From positions 1 through 19,692 of the forward strand of contig JBAUWF010000078.1 in NCBI GenBank assembly GCA_049583635.1: a stretch of 19,692 nucleotides of DNA, read 5' to 3'. The notes below the pieces were generated by a model. That model saw only the letters and a list, made by a program, of their open reading frames with translations, searched no databases and was not told the DNA's origin. The DNA comes from Dokdonella_A sp049583635. GTDB taxonomy: Bacteria > Pseudomonadota > Gammaproteobacteria > Xanthomonadales > Rhodanobacteraceae. Of the stretch, positions 8,179 through 14,604 are shown in pieces; the first letter of the stretch is position 1; each line of letters starts with the position of its first letter. The translations under genes and the position numbers were made by a program.

Positions 8179-8861
8179 TCGTCCGGGCGTCCGTCGCTGT
8201 CTTCCTCGAGCATGTAGCCTAGCCCGCGCACGGTGCGTACGCGTGCACCGGAGTGGCGCAGTTTGCGGCGCAGCCGGTGGATGGCGATGTCCAGTCCGTT
8301 GTCGGTCAGGTCCTGGTCCCATCCGCATAGCGCTTCGACCAGTTGCGCACGGCTGACCAGTCGATTGGCCCGGCTGGCCAAGGCCTCCAGCAGGCCGAAC
8401 TCGCGTGCCGTCAGCTCCAACGTCTCGTCGCCGCGCCATGCACGCCGACCCGGGAGGTCCAGGCGCAAGTCTCCGATGTGCAGTTCCGGTGAGCCGCGGC
8501 TCGCGCGGCGGCGCAACAGGGCACGCGTGCGGGCCGCGAACTCGCTCAGTGCAAACGGTTTGACCAGATAGTCGTCGGCGCCGCAATCGAGCACACGTAT
8601 GCGCTCGTCGAGGCCCTCGCGCGCCGTGACCACCAATACCGACAAGTCGTCGCCACGCCGGCGAAGCCGTTGCAGCACGCCGGTGCCGTCAAGCGACGGT
8701 AGACCAAGATCGAGCACCAACAGGTCGTAGCGGTGATCGCTGAGGGCAAGGTCGGCCTGACGGCCGTCGGCGACATGGTCGACCTGTTGCCCACTGTCGC
8801 GCAACGAGGCGTGCAGGACGGCAGCGATGGCGGGATCATCTTCGGCAACCAGAACACGCAT
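8175..8861 (-). CDS. OmpR/PhoB-family response regulator
   Basis: This 228-residue DNA-binding regulator has a receiver domain at 1-115 with acidic pocket Asp8/Asp9, phospho-acceptor Asp51 (LVLDLGLP), the conserved Thr in VVTARE, and Lys in YLVKPF. A winged-helix output domain follows (about 125-222) with the usual RRKLRHSGARVRTVRGLGYML end. A GAGG ribosome site lies seven bases before the ATG. It is the first gene of the six-gene exporter operon and is paired with the overlapping TctE-like kinase. An inverted repeat and a promoter-like sequence lie about 80-125 bp upstream, which is consistent with autoregulation. The family and pairing are firm; the regulon is inferred from position. Confidence 0.95.
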   Translation of the reverse strand: MRVLVAEDDPAIAAVLHASLRDSGQQVDHVADGRQADLALSDHRYDLLVLDLGLPSLDGTGVLQRLRRRGDDLSVLVVTAREGLDERIRVLDCGADDYLVKPFALSEFAARTRALLRRRASRGSPELHIGDLRLDLPGRRAWRGDETLELTAREFGLLEALASRANRLVSRAQLVEALCGWDQDLTDNGLDIAIHRLRRKLRHSGARVRTVRGLGYMLEEDSDGRPDE

Positions 8862-8937
8862 GTGCGCACCTCATGGAACGATCGACCCAGACGACCAGGC
8901 GTGGCGCGGGGATGGCGAAATCACGATCAGCCTAGCG

Positions 8938-8956
8938 GGCAATTCTTAGTATTGCC
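8938..8956. promoter_or_regulatory. Inverted repeat GGCAAT-N7-ATTGCC, possible operator
   Basis: This is a perfect 6-bp inverted repeat with a 7-base spacer (TCTTAGT), placed across the predicted start of transcription of the regulator operon. The position suits a repressor or autoregulatory site. OmpR-family proteins more often use direct repeats, so a different protein could bind here. Confidence 0.35.
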
Positions 8957-8986
8957 ATTGTATGCTTGCTCCTGTCGGTGTTTGAA
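8957..8986 (-). promoter_or_regulatory. Predicted sigma70 promoter of the regulator-kinase-exporter operon
   Basis: On the minus strand, TTCAAA (8981-8986) and TACAAT (8957-8962) are separated by 18 bases. They match four and five of six consensus positions. Transcription would begin near 8949-8950, leaving a leader of about 88 bases before the regulator ATG at 8861. This is a prediction from sequence only. Confidence 0.5.
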
Positions 8987-9133
8987 ATCGCCGCACCGGG
9001 ATTTCGGCGATCGGTCGCCAACCGACGTGCCGCGCACGGCGGGCTGTTTGATCGCCATTGAAATCGTGCTGGCGCCGCCGCATCTCAACGCGCACACTTC
9101 GTCTGCTTTTCTCGTCCATCAAGGATCGTCACC

Positions 9134-9640
9134 GTGAGCATTTCCATGTATTCCGTGTCCGTCCCGGTTTTCGTACGCGCACTGACCAATCTCTCCAATG
9201 TCCTAAAGAAGGGCGAAGCCCACGCACAGGCAAAGAAGATGGAGCCCGACGCGCTGCTGCAGCAACGCCTGATCTTCGACATGCTGCCGCTCATCAAACA
9301 GATCCAGATTGCATGCGACATGGCGGCGCGCGGCGCTGCGCGGCTGGCCGGCGTAGAGCCGAGGTCTTTCGACGACAACGAGACCACGATGGCCGAGGCG
9401 CATGCGCGCATCGATGCCGCCATCGCCTACGTCAAGACTTTCACAGCCGAGCAGATCGACGGCAGCGAGGCGCGCAAGATCCATCTCAAGATGCGCAACG
9501 GCGAGTTGGATTTTACCGGGCAGGATTACCTGCTGGGCTTCAGTTTGCCGAATCTGTTCTTCCACTGCACGACGGCGTACGACATCTTGCGCGTTGCCGG
9601 CGCCGATCTCGGCAAGATGGATTTCACCGGCGCGCCGTAG
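9134..9640 (+). CDS. DUF1993-family protein
   Basis: This 168-residue soluble protein matches the DUF1993 family over its whole length: SISMYSVSVPVFVRAL at the start, KKMEPDALLQQRL, the FDDNETTMAEAHARI segment, FTGQDYLLGFSLPN and FHCTTAYDILR near the end. The family is predicted to form a DinB-like four-helix bundle and has no established reaction. The start is a GTG with AAGGA about nine bases upstream. An in-frame ATG four codons later is the alternative. It is the first of four plus-strand genes and lies divergent to the response regulator. Histidines such as His143 in FHCTTAY could be metal ligands, as in DinB-like folds, but this is speculative. Confidence 0.9.
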   Translation: MSISMYSVSVPVFVRALTNLSNVLKKGEAHAQAKKMEPDALLQQRLIFDMLPLIKQIQIACDMAARGAARLAGVEPRSFDDNETTMAEAHARIDAAIAYVKTFTAEQIDGSEARKIHLKMRNGELDFTGQDYLLGFSLPNLFFHCTTAYDILRVAGADLGKMDFTGAP

Positions 9641-9705
9641 TGTCGGGATGTCCGGCAGGCCACGTCGTGGTGCGTGCGACCAGCTGACTTGAACGGGCCA
9701 ACACC

Positions 9706-10284
9706 ATGCCAATCCTGATCCTCGGTCTGATCGTCTTTCTCGGCGCGCATTCGCTGCGCATCTTCGCGGATGGCTGGCGCGCGCGCATGATTGCGCGACT
9801 CGGTGAAGGTCCATGGAAAGGCCTCCACGCGCTGGTGTCGATCATCGGTTTCGTGCTGATCGTGGTCGGATTCGGGCTGGCGCGGCAGAACCCGCTGCTG
9901 CTGTATGCGCCGCCGGCCTGGTTGCGGCATCTCAATGCGCTGTTCACCATCATCGCGTTCGTGCTGGTCGCCGCGGCATACGTGCCGCGCAACCATCTGA
10001 AGGCGAAGATCGGCCATCCGATGCTCGCGGGCGTCAAGACGTGGGCGTTCGGACATCTGCTCGCGATCGGGTTTCTGCACGATGTGGTCGTGTTCGGAGC
10101 ATTCCTCGCGTGGGCAATCGTCGACTTCGCGGTCTCGCGGCGGCGCGATCGGCGCGTCGGGAAGGTCCATCCGGCGGGGACGGTCTCCGGTGACGCGCTC
10201 ACCTTGCTGATCGGCATTGCGGCCTGGGTCGCGTTCGCGTTCTGGTTGCACCTCTGGCTGATCGGGGTGAATCCATTCGCCTGA
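9706..10284 (+). CDS. nnrU: NnrU-family integral membrane protein
   Basis: This 192-residue inner-membrane protein has about five hydrophobic segments (roughly 3-20, 42-60, 76-93, 115-137 and 165-187). The signature GHPMLAGVKTWAFGHLLAIG (about 103-122) is typical of NnrU. NnrU was first noted near nitrite/nitric oxide reductase genes and is fused to or related to the isoprenoid-pathway protein Z-ISO in plants, where it binds haem; its bacterial role is not settled. No nitrogen-oxide genes are visible here, so a denitrification link is not supported by context. It follows DUF1993 by 65 bp on the same strand and may be cotranscribed. Confidence 0.88.
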   Translation: MPILILGLIVFLGAHSLRIFADGWRARMIARLGEGPWKGLHALVSIIGFVLIVVGFGLARQNPLLLYAPPAWLRHLNALFTIIAFVLVAAAYVPRNHLKAKIGHPMLAGVKTWAFGHLLAIGFLHDVVVFGAFLAWAIVDFAVSRRRDRRVGKVHPAGTVSGDALTLLIGIAAWVAFAFWLHLWLIGVNPFA

Positions 10285-10408
10285 GGAGCCTGGACGCCTG
10301 TGCCGCATTGATCGAACACGCGTTGCGGATTGATTGCGGCGTGCCGGGCCGCATGTTTCGGGACTACCAGTACCGTCGTCTGCGCAGCGGAGACACCCGA
10401 TAGCACTC

Positions 10409-11071
10409 ATGTCGACAGTCGTTTCTCCCATGCCCCTCAAGATCGATTTCGTCTCCGACGTGTCCTGTCCTTGGTGCGTGATCGGGCTGCGCGCGCTGGA
10501 GCAGGCACTGCAACGTCTGGACGGAGAGGTCCGGGGGGACATCCACTTGCAACCGTTCGAGCTGAACCCGCAGCTGCCGCCGCAAGGCGAGGATTCCACC
10601 GAGCACCTGATGCGCAAGTACGGCTCCGATCTGAGCCAGGTGGAGCGCAATCGCGAGGCGATCCGCGCGCGCGGCGAGGCTTTGGGTTTTTCATTCCGCA
10701 TGGATCGACGCAATCGCGTCTACAACACCTTCGATGCGCATCGCCTGTTGCACTGGGCGGAACTGGAAGGCAAACATGTCGCGCTCAAGCACGCGCTGTT
10801 TCGTGCCTACTTTACCGATGGCGAGGATATTGCCGCGCACGATGTGCTGGTGCGACTGGCCACGGAGGTCGGCCTCGACAGCGAGCGTGCCCTGCAGGTT
10901 CTGTCAAGCGATGCATATGCCGCCGAGGTGCGCGCCCAGGAGGATTTCTACATCGGCAACGGTATCCATTCGGTGCCGGCCGTGATCATCAACGACCGGC
11001 ATCTGATTTCCGGCGGTCAGCCGGTCGAAACGTTCGAGCGCGCCCTGCGCGAGATTGCAGCGGCCGCTTGA
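10409..11071 (+). CDS. DsbA-family oxidoreductase, FrnE type
   Basis: This 220-residue cytoplasmic thioredoxin-fold protein of the DsbA/FrnE branch has the redox motif CPWC (Cys20-Cys23), a long helical insertion (about 60-150) and the SVPAVIIN cis-proline loop. FrnE-type proteins act as thiol-disulfide isomerases and are linked with oxidative-stress tolerance. There is no signal peptide. The frame is open upstream to 10334, but those residues do not belong to the fold. ATG 10409 or ATG 10430 (MPLKIDFVSD) is the likely start. Neither has a close ribosome site, although GGAG occurs 16 bases before 10409. It lies 124 bp after nnrU and is followed by a small unknown gene. Confidence 0.9.
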   Translation: MSTVVSPMPLKIDFVSDVSCPWCVIGLRALEQALQRLDGEVRGDIHLQPFELNPQLPPQGEDSTEHLMRKYGSDLSQVERNREAIRARGEALGFSFRMDRRNRVYNTFDAHRLLHWAELEGKHVALKHALFRAYFTDGEDIAAHDVLVRLATEVGLDSERALQVLSSDAYAAEVRAQEDFYIGNGIHSVPAVIINDRHLISGGQPVETFERALREIAAAA

Positions 11072-11130
11072 GCGGGCAGGGGTGTCACAGGACATTCCCC
11101 CGGGTTTGACGGACCGGCAAGGAGACAACC

Positions 11131-11340
11131 ATGGCGCACAAGGTCACGTTTCGCGTTCCCGAGCGCGCGCTCGGCCGTGAGGACATCGAGTTCGTGGTGA
11201 AGAAGGACGGCGTGCGCTTCGGCACGCTGCTGGTGTCGAAGGGCGCGGTGGAATGGCGCCCGACCAACAAGGTCTATCGCCGCCGTTTGAGCTGGGACCG
11301 CTTCGATCAGCTGATGTGTGCAAGCGGCCGGCAGGTGTAG
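11131..11340 (+). CDS. Small conserved protein of unknown function (69 aa)
   Basis: This short basic protein opens with a beta-strand-like segment, VTFRVPERALGREDIEFVVKKDG, then VRFGTLLVSKGAVEWRP and a C-terminal helix, LSWDRFDQLM. This pattern recurs in small uncharacterised proteobacterial proteins as I remember them. The start is well supported: AAGGAG (11119-11124) lies six bases before the ATG. It is the last gene of the plus-strand run and faces DUF1428 across 56 bp. No function can be assigned. Confidence 0.8.
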   Translation: MAHKVTFRVPERALGREDIEFVVKKDGVRFGTLLVSKGAVEWRPTNKVYRRRLSWDRFDQLMCASGRQV

Positions 11341-11396
11341 GCGGCGGGCGGCCGGCGCGCTGCCTATCGGGGAAGTGCTGTCGACCTGACAACGTT

Positions 11397-11756
11397 TCAG
11401 GCGTCGACGATCATCTTGAAGCCGCCGTAGATCATGCGCTTGCCGTCGAACGGCAGTGCTTTGGGATTCATCAGGTCGGCGAGGCGCGGATCGGCCATGA
11501 CCTTCTGGTTGATCCGGTCGCGCTGCGCCCGTGACTTGAACACGATCCACGAGAACACCGCGACCTCGTCCGCCTTGAGCTTGACGGCTAGCGGAAACGA
11601 CGTGAGCTTGCCGGGCTTGACGTCATCGCCGACACATTCGTGGAATGCGAGCGCACCATGTTCGCGCCAGACCTTGCCGCATCGGCGCGACATGCGCCGG
11701 TACACCGCGAGATTTTTCTTCGGTACCGGAATCACGAAACCATCGACGTAGTTCAT
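11397..11756 (-). CDS. DUF1428-family protein (YbaA-like)
   Basis: This 119-residue protein matches DUF1428 from end to end: MNYVDGFVIPVPKKNL at the start, CGKVWREHGAL, the FSWIVFKSRAQRD segment and the ending KRMIYGGFKMIVDA. Members have a dimeric alpha/beta-barrel (ferredoxin-like) fold and no known reaction. A GAGGAT ribosome site lies seven bases before the ATG. It is the last gene in the minus-strand stress series that begins with MarR, and lies 88 bp after the GST gene, so cotranscription is possible but not shown. Confidence 0.92.
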   Translation of the reverse strand: MNYVDGFVIPVPKKNLAVYRRMSRRCGKVWREHGALAFHECVGDDVKPGKLTSFPLAVKLKADEVAVFSWIVFKSRAQRDRINQKVMADPRLADLMNPKALPFDGKRMIYGGFKMIVDA

Positions 11757-11844
11757 AAGGATCCTCTTTGCGTTCGTTGCCTGGAATACGGATATCGCAC
11801 TTTCCCGTGCGCGAAGGAAACATCCTGTGGAACGATGTATCAGC

Positions 11845-12492
11845 TCATTGGGGGAACATCTTGAAATACGGCGCGGCCTCGACGAGCACGCGCGCGTATG
11901 ACGCGCGCTCCATCAGGCGATCGAGATAGGCCTTCGCGTTTGGCCAGTCCTGTGCGAGCGGCTGCACCTTGTCGGCATAGAAGAGTGCGGGTGCGGCCGC
12001 ACAGTCGGCCATCGAGAAGTCATCGCCCGTTGCCCAGGCTCGCGTTTTCATGTCCTGTTCGACGAGGCCGCACGCGGTCCGCAACTGTTCACGGGCGCGC
12101 TCGACACCGAACGGATCGTGGCTGTCGGCCGGACGCAGGCGATCGCCGACGATCTTCTGCATCGGTTCTGCCACGTAGAGATCGAAGAAGCGATCGCGAA
12201 GACGCGTCTGGCGCGCGGCGTCCGCGTCGGTCGGCACGAGTTCGACCGGCCCGGGGTAGTGCTGCGCGAGGTATTCGATGATCGTGCTCGATTCGGGAAT
12301 CGTGCGCTCGCGCGCCTCGTCGCGCAGCACCGGAAACTTGCCGATCGGCCATATCGCGAGCAATTCGGCACGCGATTGTGGGTTGCCGAGATCGATGATG
12401 CGCGGCTCGAACGGCGTGTGGTTCTCGTAAAGCGCAATCAGCGCCTTGTGGCAGAACGAGGAGAGCGGGTGCATATAGAGTTTGAGGGACAT
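11845..12492 (-). CDS. Glutathione S-transferase family protein
   Basis: This 215-residue GST has an N-terminal thioredoxin-like domain (1-80) with YMHPLSSFCHKALIAL at the active-site region, the cis-proline strand GKFPVL and the glutathione-binding PESSTIIEYL motif. An all-helical C-terminal domain follows (about 90-210) with the N-capping segment FSMADCAAAPAL. Ser10, Ser11 or Cys13 is the likely catalytic position, as in beta/theta-like bacterial GSTs. It begins 40 bp after the YceI gene on the same strand. The family role is conjugation of, or thiol exchange with, electrophiles. The actual substrate is unknown. Confidence 0.93.
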   Translation of the reverse strand: MSLKLYMHPLSSFCHKALIALYENHTPFEPRIIDLGNPQSRAELLAIWPIGKFPVLRDEARERTIPESSTIIEYLAQHYPGPVELVPTDADAARQTRLRDRFFDLYVAEPMQKIVGDRLRPADSHDPFGVERAREQLRTACGLVEQDMKTRAWATGDDFSMADCAAAPALFYADKVQPLAQDWPNAKAYLDRLMERASYARVLVEAAPYFKMFPQ

Positions 12493-12532
12493 GATGCAGG
12501 TCTCGCTGGAAGGGAGCTTGCTGCCGATCGGC

Positions 12533-13174
12533 TCAGTGGGATTTCGACGCAGCGGCGGAGGGCGTCGCGTTTTCGACTGCCTCGACCTGAATGTGCAAAG
12601 TCACCGCCATCTTGATGCCGAAGGATTTTCCCGCGTCGATGCCGAATGCGTCGCGATTGAACGTAGCCTGCGCATCCGCGCCGCAGCGCTCGCGCGGCTG
12701 CAGCATGAAATCCGGCACGCACTTGAACGAATCGATCGCAAGATCGAGCGGCCGGGTCACTCCATGCAGCGCAAGCGTGCCGGCAACGCGTGTGGGCGCG
12801 CCATCGACGAAATCCTCCAGGTTGCCGTGATAGGTCGCTTTCGGGTACTGCGCCGTATCGAACAAGCCGCAGCTGTCCTTGCACATCGGCGCTTTTGCCT
12901 TGACGATAACCTTGTTCAGTGCGTCATTGCCGAAATCGATGCTGGCGACATCGACCGTGATATCGACGTCACCCTTCCGCGCTGTGCGATCGAGCGTGAC
13001 CGTACCGGTGGTGTGATTGAACTTCCCGCGCCAGACCGAGAGGCCCATGTGGTCGGCGTCGAAGCTTGGATAAGTGTGGTCCGGGTCGATCGTGTAAGTG
13101 ACCGGTGCGGCGCCGGCGACGCCGCTCAGCACCAGGGCAGGCAACAGCAGGAACAGATAGGGAATCAGTCTCAT
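12533..13174 (-). CDS. YceI-family periplasmic lipid-binding protein
   Basis: This 213-residue secreted protein has a signal peptide at 1-22 (hydrophobic core then GAA cleavage region). The YceI lipocalin-like barrel follows: YTIDPDHTYPSFDADHMGLSVWRGKF, the DRTARKGDVDITVDVASIDFG strand pair, FDTAQYPKATYHG, and TLALHGVTRPLDL. YceI proteins bind polyisoprenoid chains such as ubiquinone-8 in the periplasm. Cys residues in MCKDSCGLF and in CVPDF/RCGAD might form disulfides. A GAGGGG ribosome site precedes the ATG by five bases. It sits between two GST genes. An isoprenoid-binding protein near two ubiquinone genes is suggestive only. Confidence 0.93.
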   Translation of the reverse strand: MRLIPYLFLLLPALVLSGVAGAAPVTYTIDPDHTYPSFDADHMGLSVWRGKFNHTTGTVTLDRTARKGDVDITVDVASIDFGNDALNKVIVKAKAPMCKDSCGLFDTAQYPKATYHGNLEDFVDGAPTRVAGTLALHGVTRPLDLAIDSFKCVPDFMLQPRERCGADAQATFNRDAFGIDAGKSFGIKMAVTLHIQVEAVENATPSAAASKSH

Positions 13175-13240
13175 GATCGCCCCTCGGTTGTGAAAAATGA
13201 CAGCGGGTTTGCGCGTCGTGAACCGATCCAGTTGGACATG

Positions 13241-13864
13241 TCAGGCGTGTTTGAGCTGATCCGGAAATGGATTGCGCCAGGCATCGAGTTCGTTCAGGCG
13301 TTCATGCCAACGCTGAACCGCCGGAAACTCCGCGACCGGAATATGCGCGCGCTCGGCATAGGGGAGCGTGACCGCGACCGCAAAATCGGCGACGCTCAGC
13401 GCGTCGCCGACCAGCCAGTCCTGTTTCGCGAGATGCGCATCGAGAATCGCGGCGAAGCGCCTGAAATTTCCGAGTGCGGACTCGACCTCGTTTGCATCCG
13501 CAGGGCCGAGATTGAAACGTTCCCTGACAATGTATTCGAAGAACAATGTGCCGCCCGCGCGCGTGAAATGCTGGTGGTTCCAGCTGAGCCAGCGGATCAC
13601 TTCGATCTGGCTATAGTCGTCCGGCCACAGGTTCGAGCCCGCGCGCGCGGCGAGATGACACATGATCGCATCGGCTTCCCACAGGACGCGCTGCCCGTCG
13701 ACGAGCGTCGGCACCTTCGCGTTCGGGTTGAGCGCGACATAATCGGGCGTGCGTTGCTCGCCCATGCCGAGATCGAGATAGACATATTCGACGGGTGAGT
13801 CGAGATACTGCGCGACTGCGCAGGCCTTGTGCGCGGAAAGGACATCCGAATAGTAGAGTTTCAT
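13241..13864 (-). CDS. Glutathione S-transferase family protein (MarR-coupled)
   Basis: This 207-residue GST has an N-terminal glutathione domain, MKLYYSDVLSAHKACAVAQYL, with Ser10 and Cys15 near the active site, the cis-proline strand KVPTL and the WEADAIMCHLA motif (Glu/Asp-Ala for Ser). A helical domain follows with LSVADFAVA near residue 155. The frame runs open into MarR, but the ATG at 13864 overlaps the MarR stop as ATGA and has GAGGAT eight bases upstream, so this start is sure. Coupling to a MarR repressor implies induction by an electrophile or phenolic ligand. It shares only limited similarity with the second GST at 11845, so the two do not look like a recent duplication. Confidence 0.94.
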   Translation of the reverse strand: MKLYYSDVLSAHKACAVAQYLDSPVEYVYLDLGMGEQRTPDYVALNPNAKVPTLVDGQRVLWEADAIMCHLAARAGSNLWPDDYSQIEVIRWLSWNHQHFTRAGGTLFFEYIVRERFNLGPADANEVESALGNFRRFAAILDAHLAKQDWLVGDALSVADFAVAVTLPYAERAHIPVAEFPAVQRWHERLNELDAWRNPFPDQLKHA

Positions 13865-14337
13865 GTGGGGCGATCCTCGGGTTTTCGGGAACGGGTACGC
13901 GCGCCGGCAGCGCAAGGCCCGCCAGCGAGTTGACGCAGGCGATCGGCGGTTTGCGTACCGATCGTTGCGACAAGTTCGGATTGCACGCGGCGCCAGGTGT
14001 CCATCGCGCTGCGCAGCGCACGAGCACCTTTCGTGGTGATCGTCGCGATACGGGAGCGCGCATCGGCATCGTCGGTGTGGATCGTGACCCAGCCACGTTG
14101 CTCGACCAGCGCGACACTGCGAGTGACGGTCGTGCGTTCGGAGCCGAGCAGTTCGGCCAGCGCGCCGATCGAGCGCGGACCTGCGATATGCAGCGCGGAG
14201 AGCAGCGTGAACTGCGTCGCGCGCAGTCCGTGCGCGCGCAATTCGCGATCGAATCGGCGCGTGATCGTGCGCGCCGCGCGCCGGGAGGCGAGGCACAGGC
14301 ATTGCGTCGTTTCGCGAAATTCACTGTCGGCATCCAT
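13861..14337 (-). CDS. MarR-family transcriptional regulator
   Basis: This 158-residue winged-helix repressor has dimer helices at the ends and a central reader region, RSIGALAELLGSERTTVTRSVALVEQRGWV (about 52-81), with the wing TDDADARSRIATITTKG. The N-terminal CLCLASRRAAR stretch carries two close cysteines (about residues 13 and 15), found in a subgroup of MarR proteins and possibly redox-sensitive. The frame also opens at a GTG (14358), but that codon lies inside the operator palindrome, and the predicted start of transcription is downstream of it, so ATG 14337 is preferred. The stop overlaps the GST start. The C-terminus is basic and arginine-rich. It probably represses itself and the GST. 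Confidence 0.93.
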   Translation of the reverse strand: MDADSEFRETTQCLCLASRRAARTITRRFDRELRAHGLRATQFTLLSALHIAGPRSIGALAELLGSERTTVTRSVALVEQRGWVTIHTDDADARSRIATITTKGARALRSAMDTWRRVQSELVATIGTQTADRLRQLAGGPCAAGARTRSRKPEDRPT

Positions 14338-14342
14338 CACCG

Positions 14343-14362
14343 ATAAGTGTATATACACTTAT
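14343..14362. promoter_or_regulatory. Perfect 20-bp palindrome, likely MarR operator
   Basis: The sequence ATAAGTGTATATACACTTAT is its own reverse complement over all 20 bases, in otherwise GC-rich DNA. It begins 5 bp from the MarR start codon and covers the predicted -10 hexamer. MarR dimers bind palindromes of this size, so self-repression is the natural reading. Confidence 0.8.
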
Positions 14363-14375
14363 ATGGACACGTCAA
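14348..14375 (-). promoter_or_regulatory. Predicted sigma70 promoter of marR-GST, nearly leaderless
   Basis: On the minus strand TTGACG (14370-14375) and TATACA (14348-14353) are 16 bases apart, with five and four of six consensus matches. Transcription should start near 14341-14342, only about four bases before the ATG at 14337, and no Shine-Dalgarno sequence could fit. The -10 lies within the palindrome, so a bound repressor would block polymerase. Confidence 0.6.
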
Positions 14376-14604
14376 ACCATATTCCGGAGACGAAGTCGGG
14401 GCGGATCGCCGACGGTGCCGCGGCCTGACGTCGCTCGGGCATGGCTGCGACATCGCGTTCGATGCGGGGCCGTTTCGCGCGTTGCGCGGGTCAAGGCGGA
14501 AACTGGTACCCACCGACGCGAAGCGAGTGGCGCGATACATTGCATGCGAGCGCCGCTACTCTTCATGCATGGGGCAGACCCTGTTTTCAACGGCGAGGTG
14601 ATAC

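Noticed and set aside
11380..11408. Hairpin between the convergent small gene and DUF1428 (GTCGAC-CTGA ... TCAG-GC-GTCGAC), possible bidirectional terminator
   Set aside because: The stem has a two-base bulge, part of it lies in the DUF1428 coding end, and there is no T tract on either strand.
12482..13798. Plus-strand open frame of 438 codons opposite YceI and GST
   Set aside because: It is the mirror of strongly biased GC-rich minus-strand genes. Its translation is Arg/Asp/Gly-rich with no recognisable domain, while the opposite strand encodes two complete known families.
11845..13864. Recent duplication of the two GST genes
   Set aside because: Their sequences differ through both domains and in active-site surroundings, so they are distinct GST types.
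14363..14604. Short frames in the gap between the MarR operator and the ACT-OsmC gene
   Set aside because: None has a ribosome site or recognisable sequence, and a clear promoter for the fusion gene could not be fixed either; I see no gene here.
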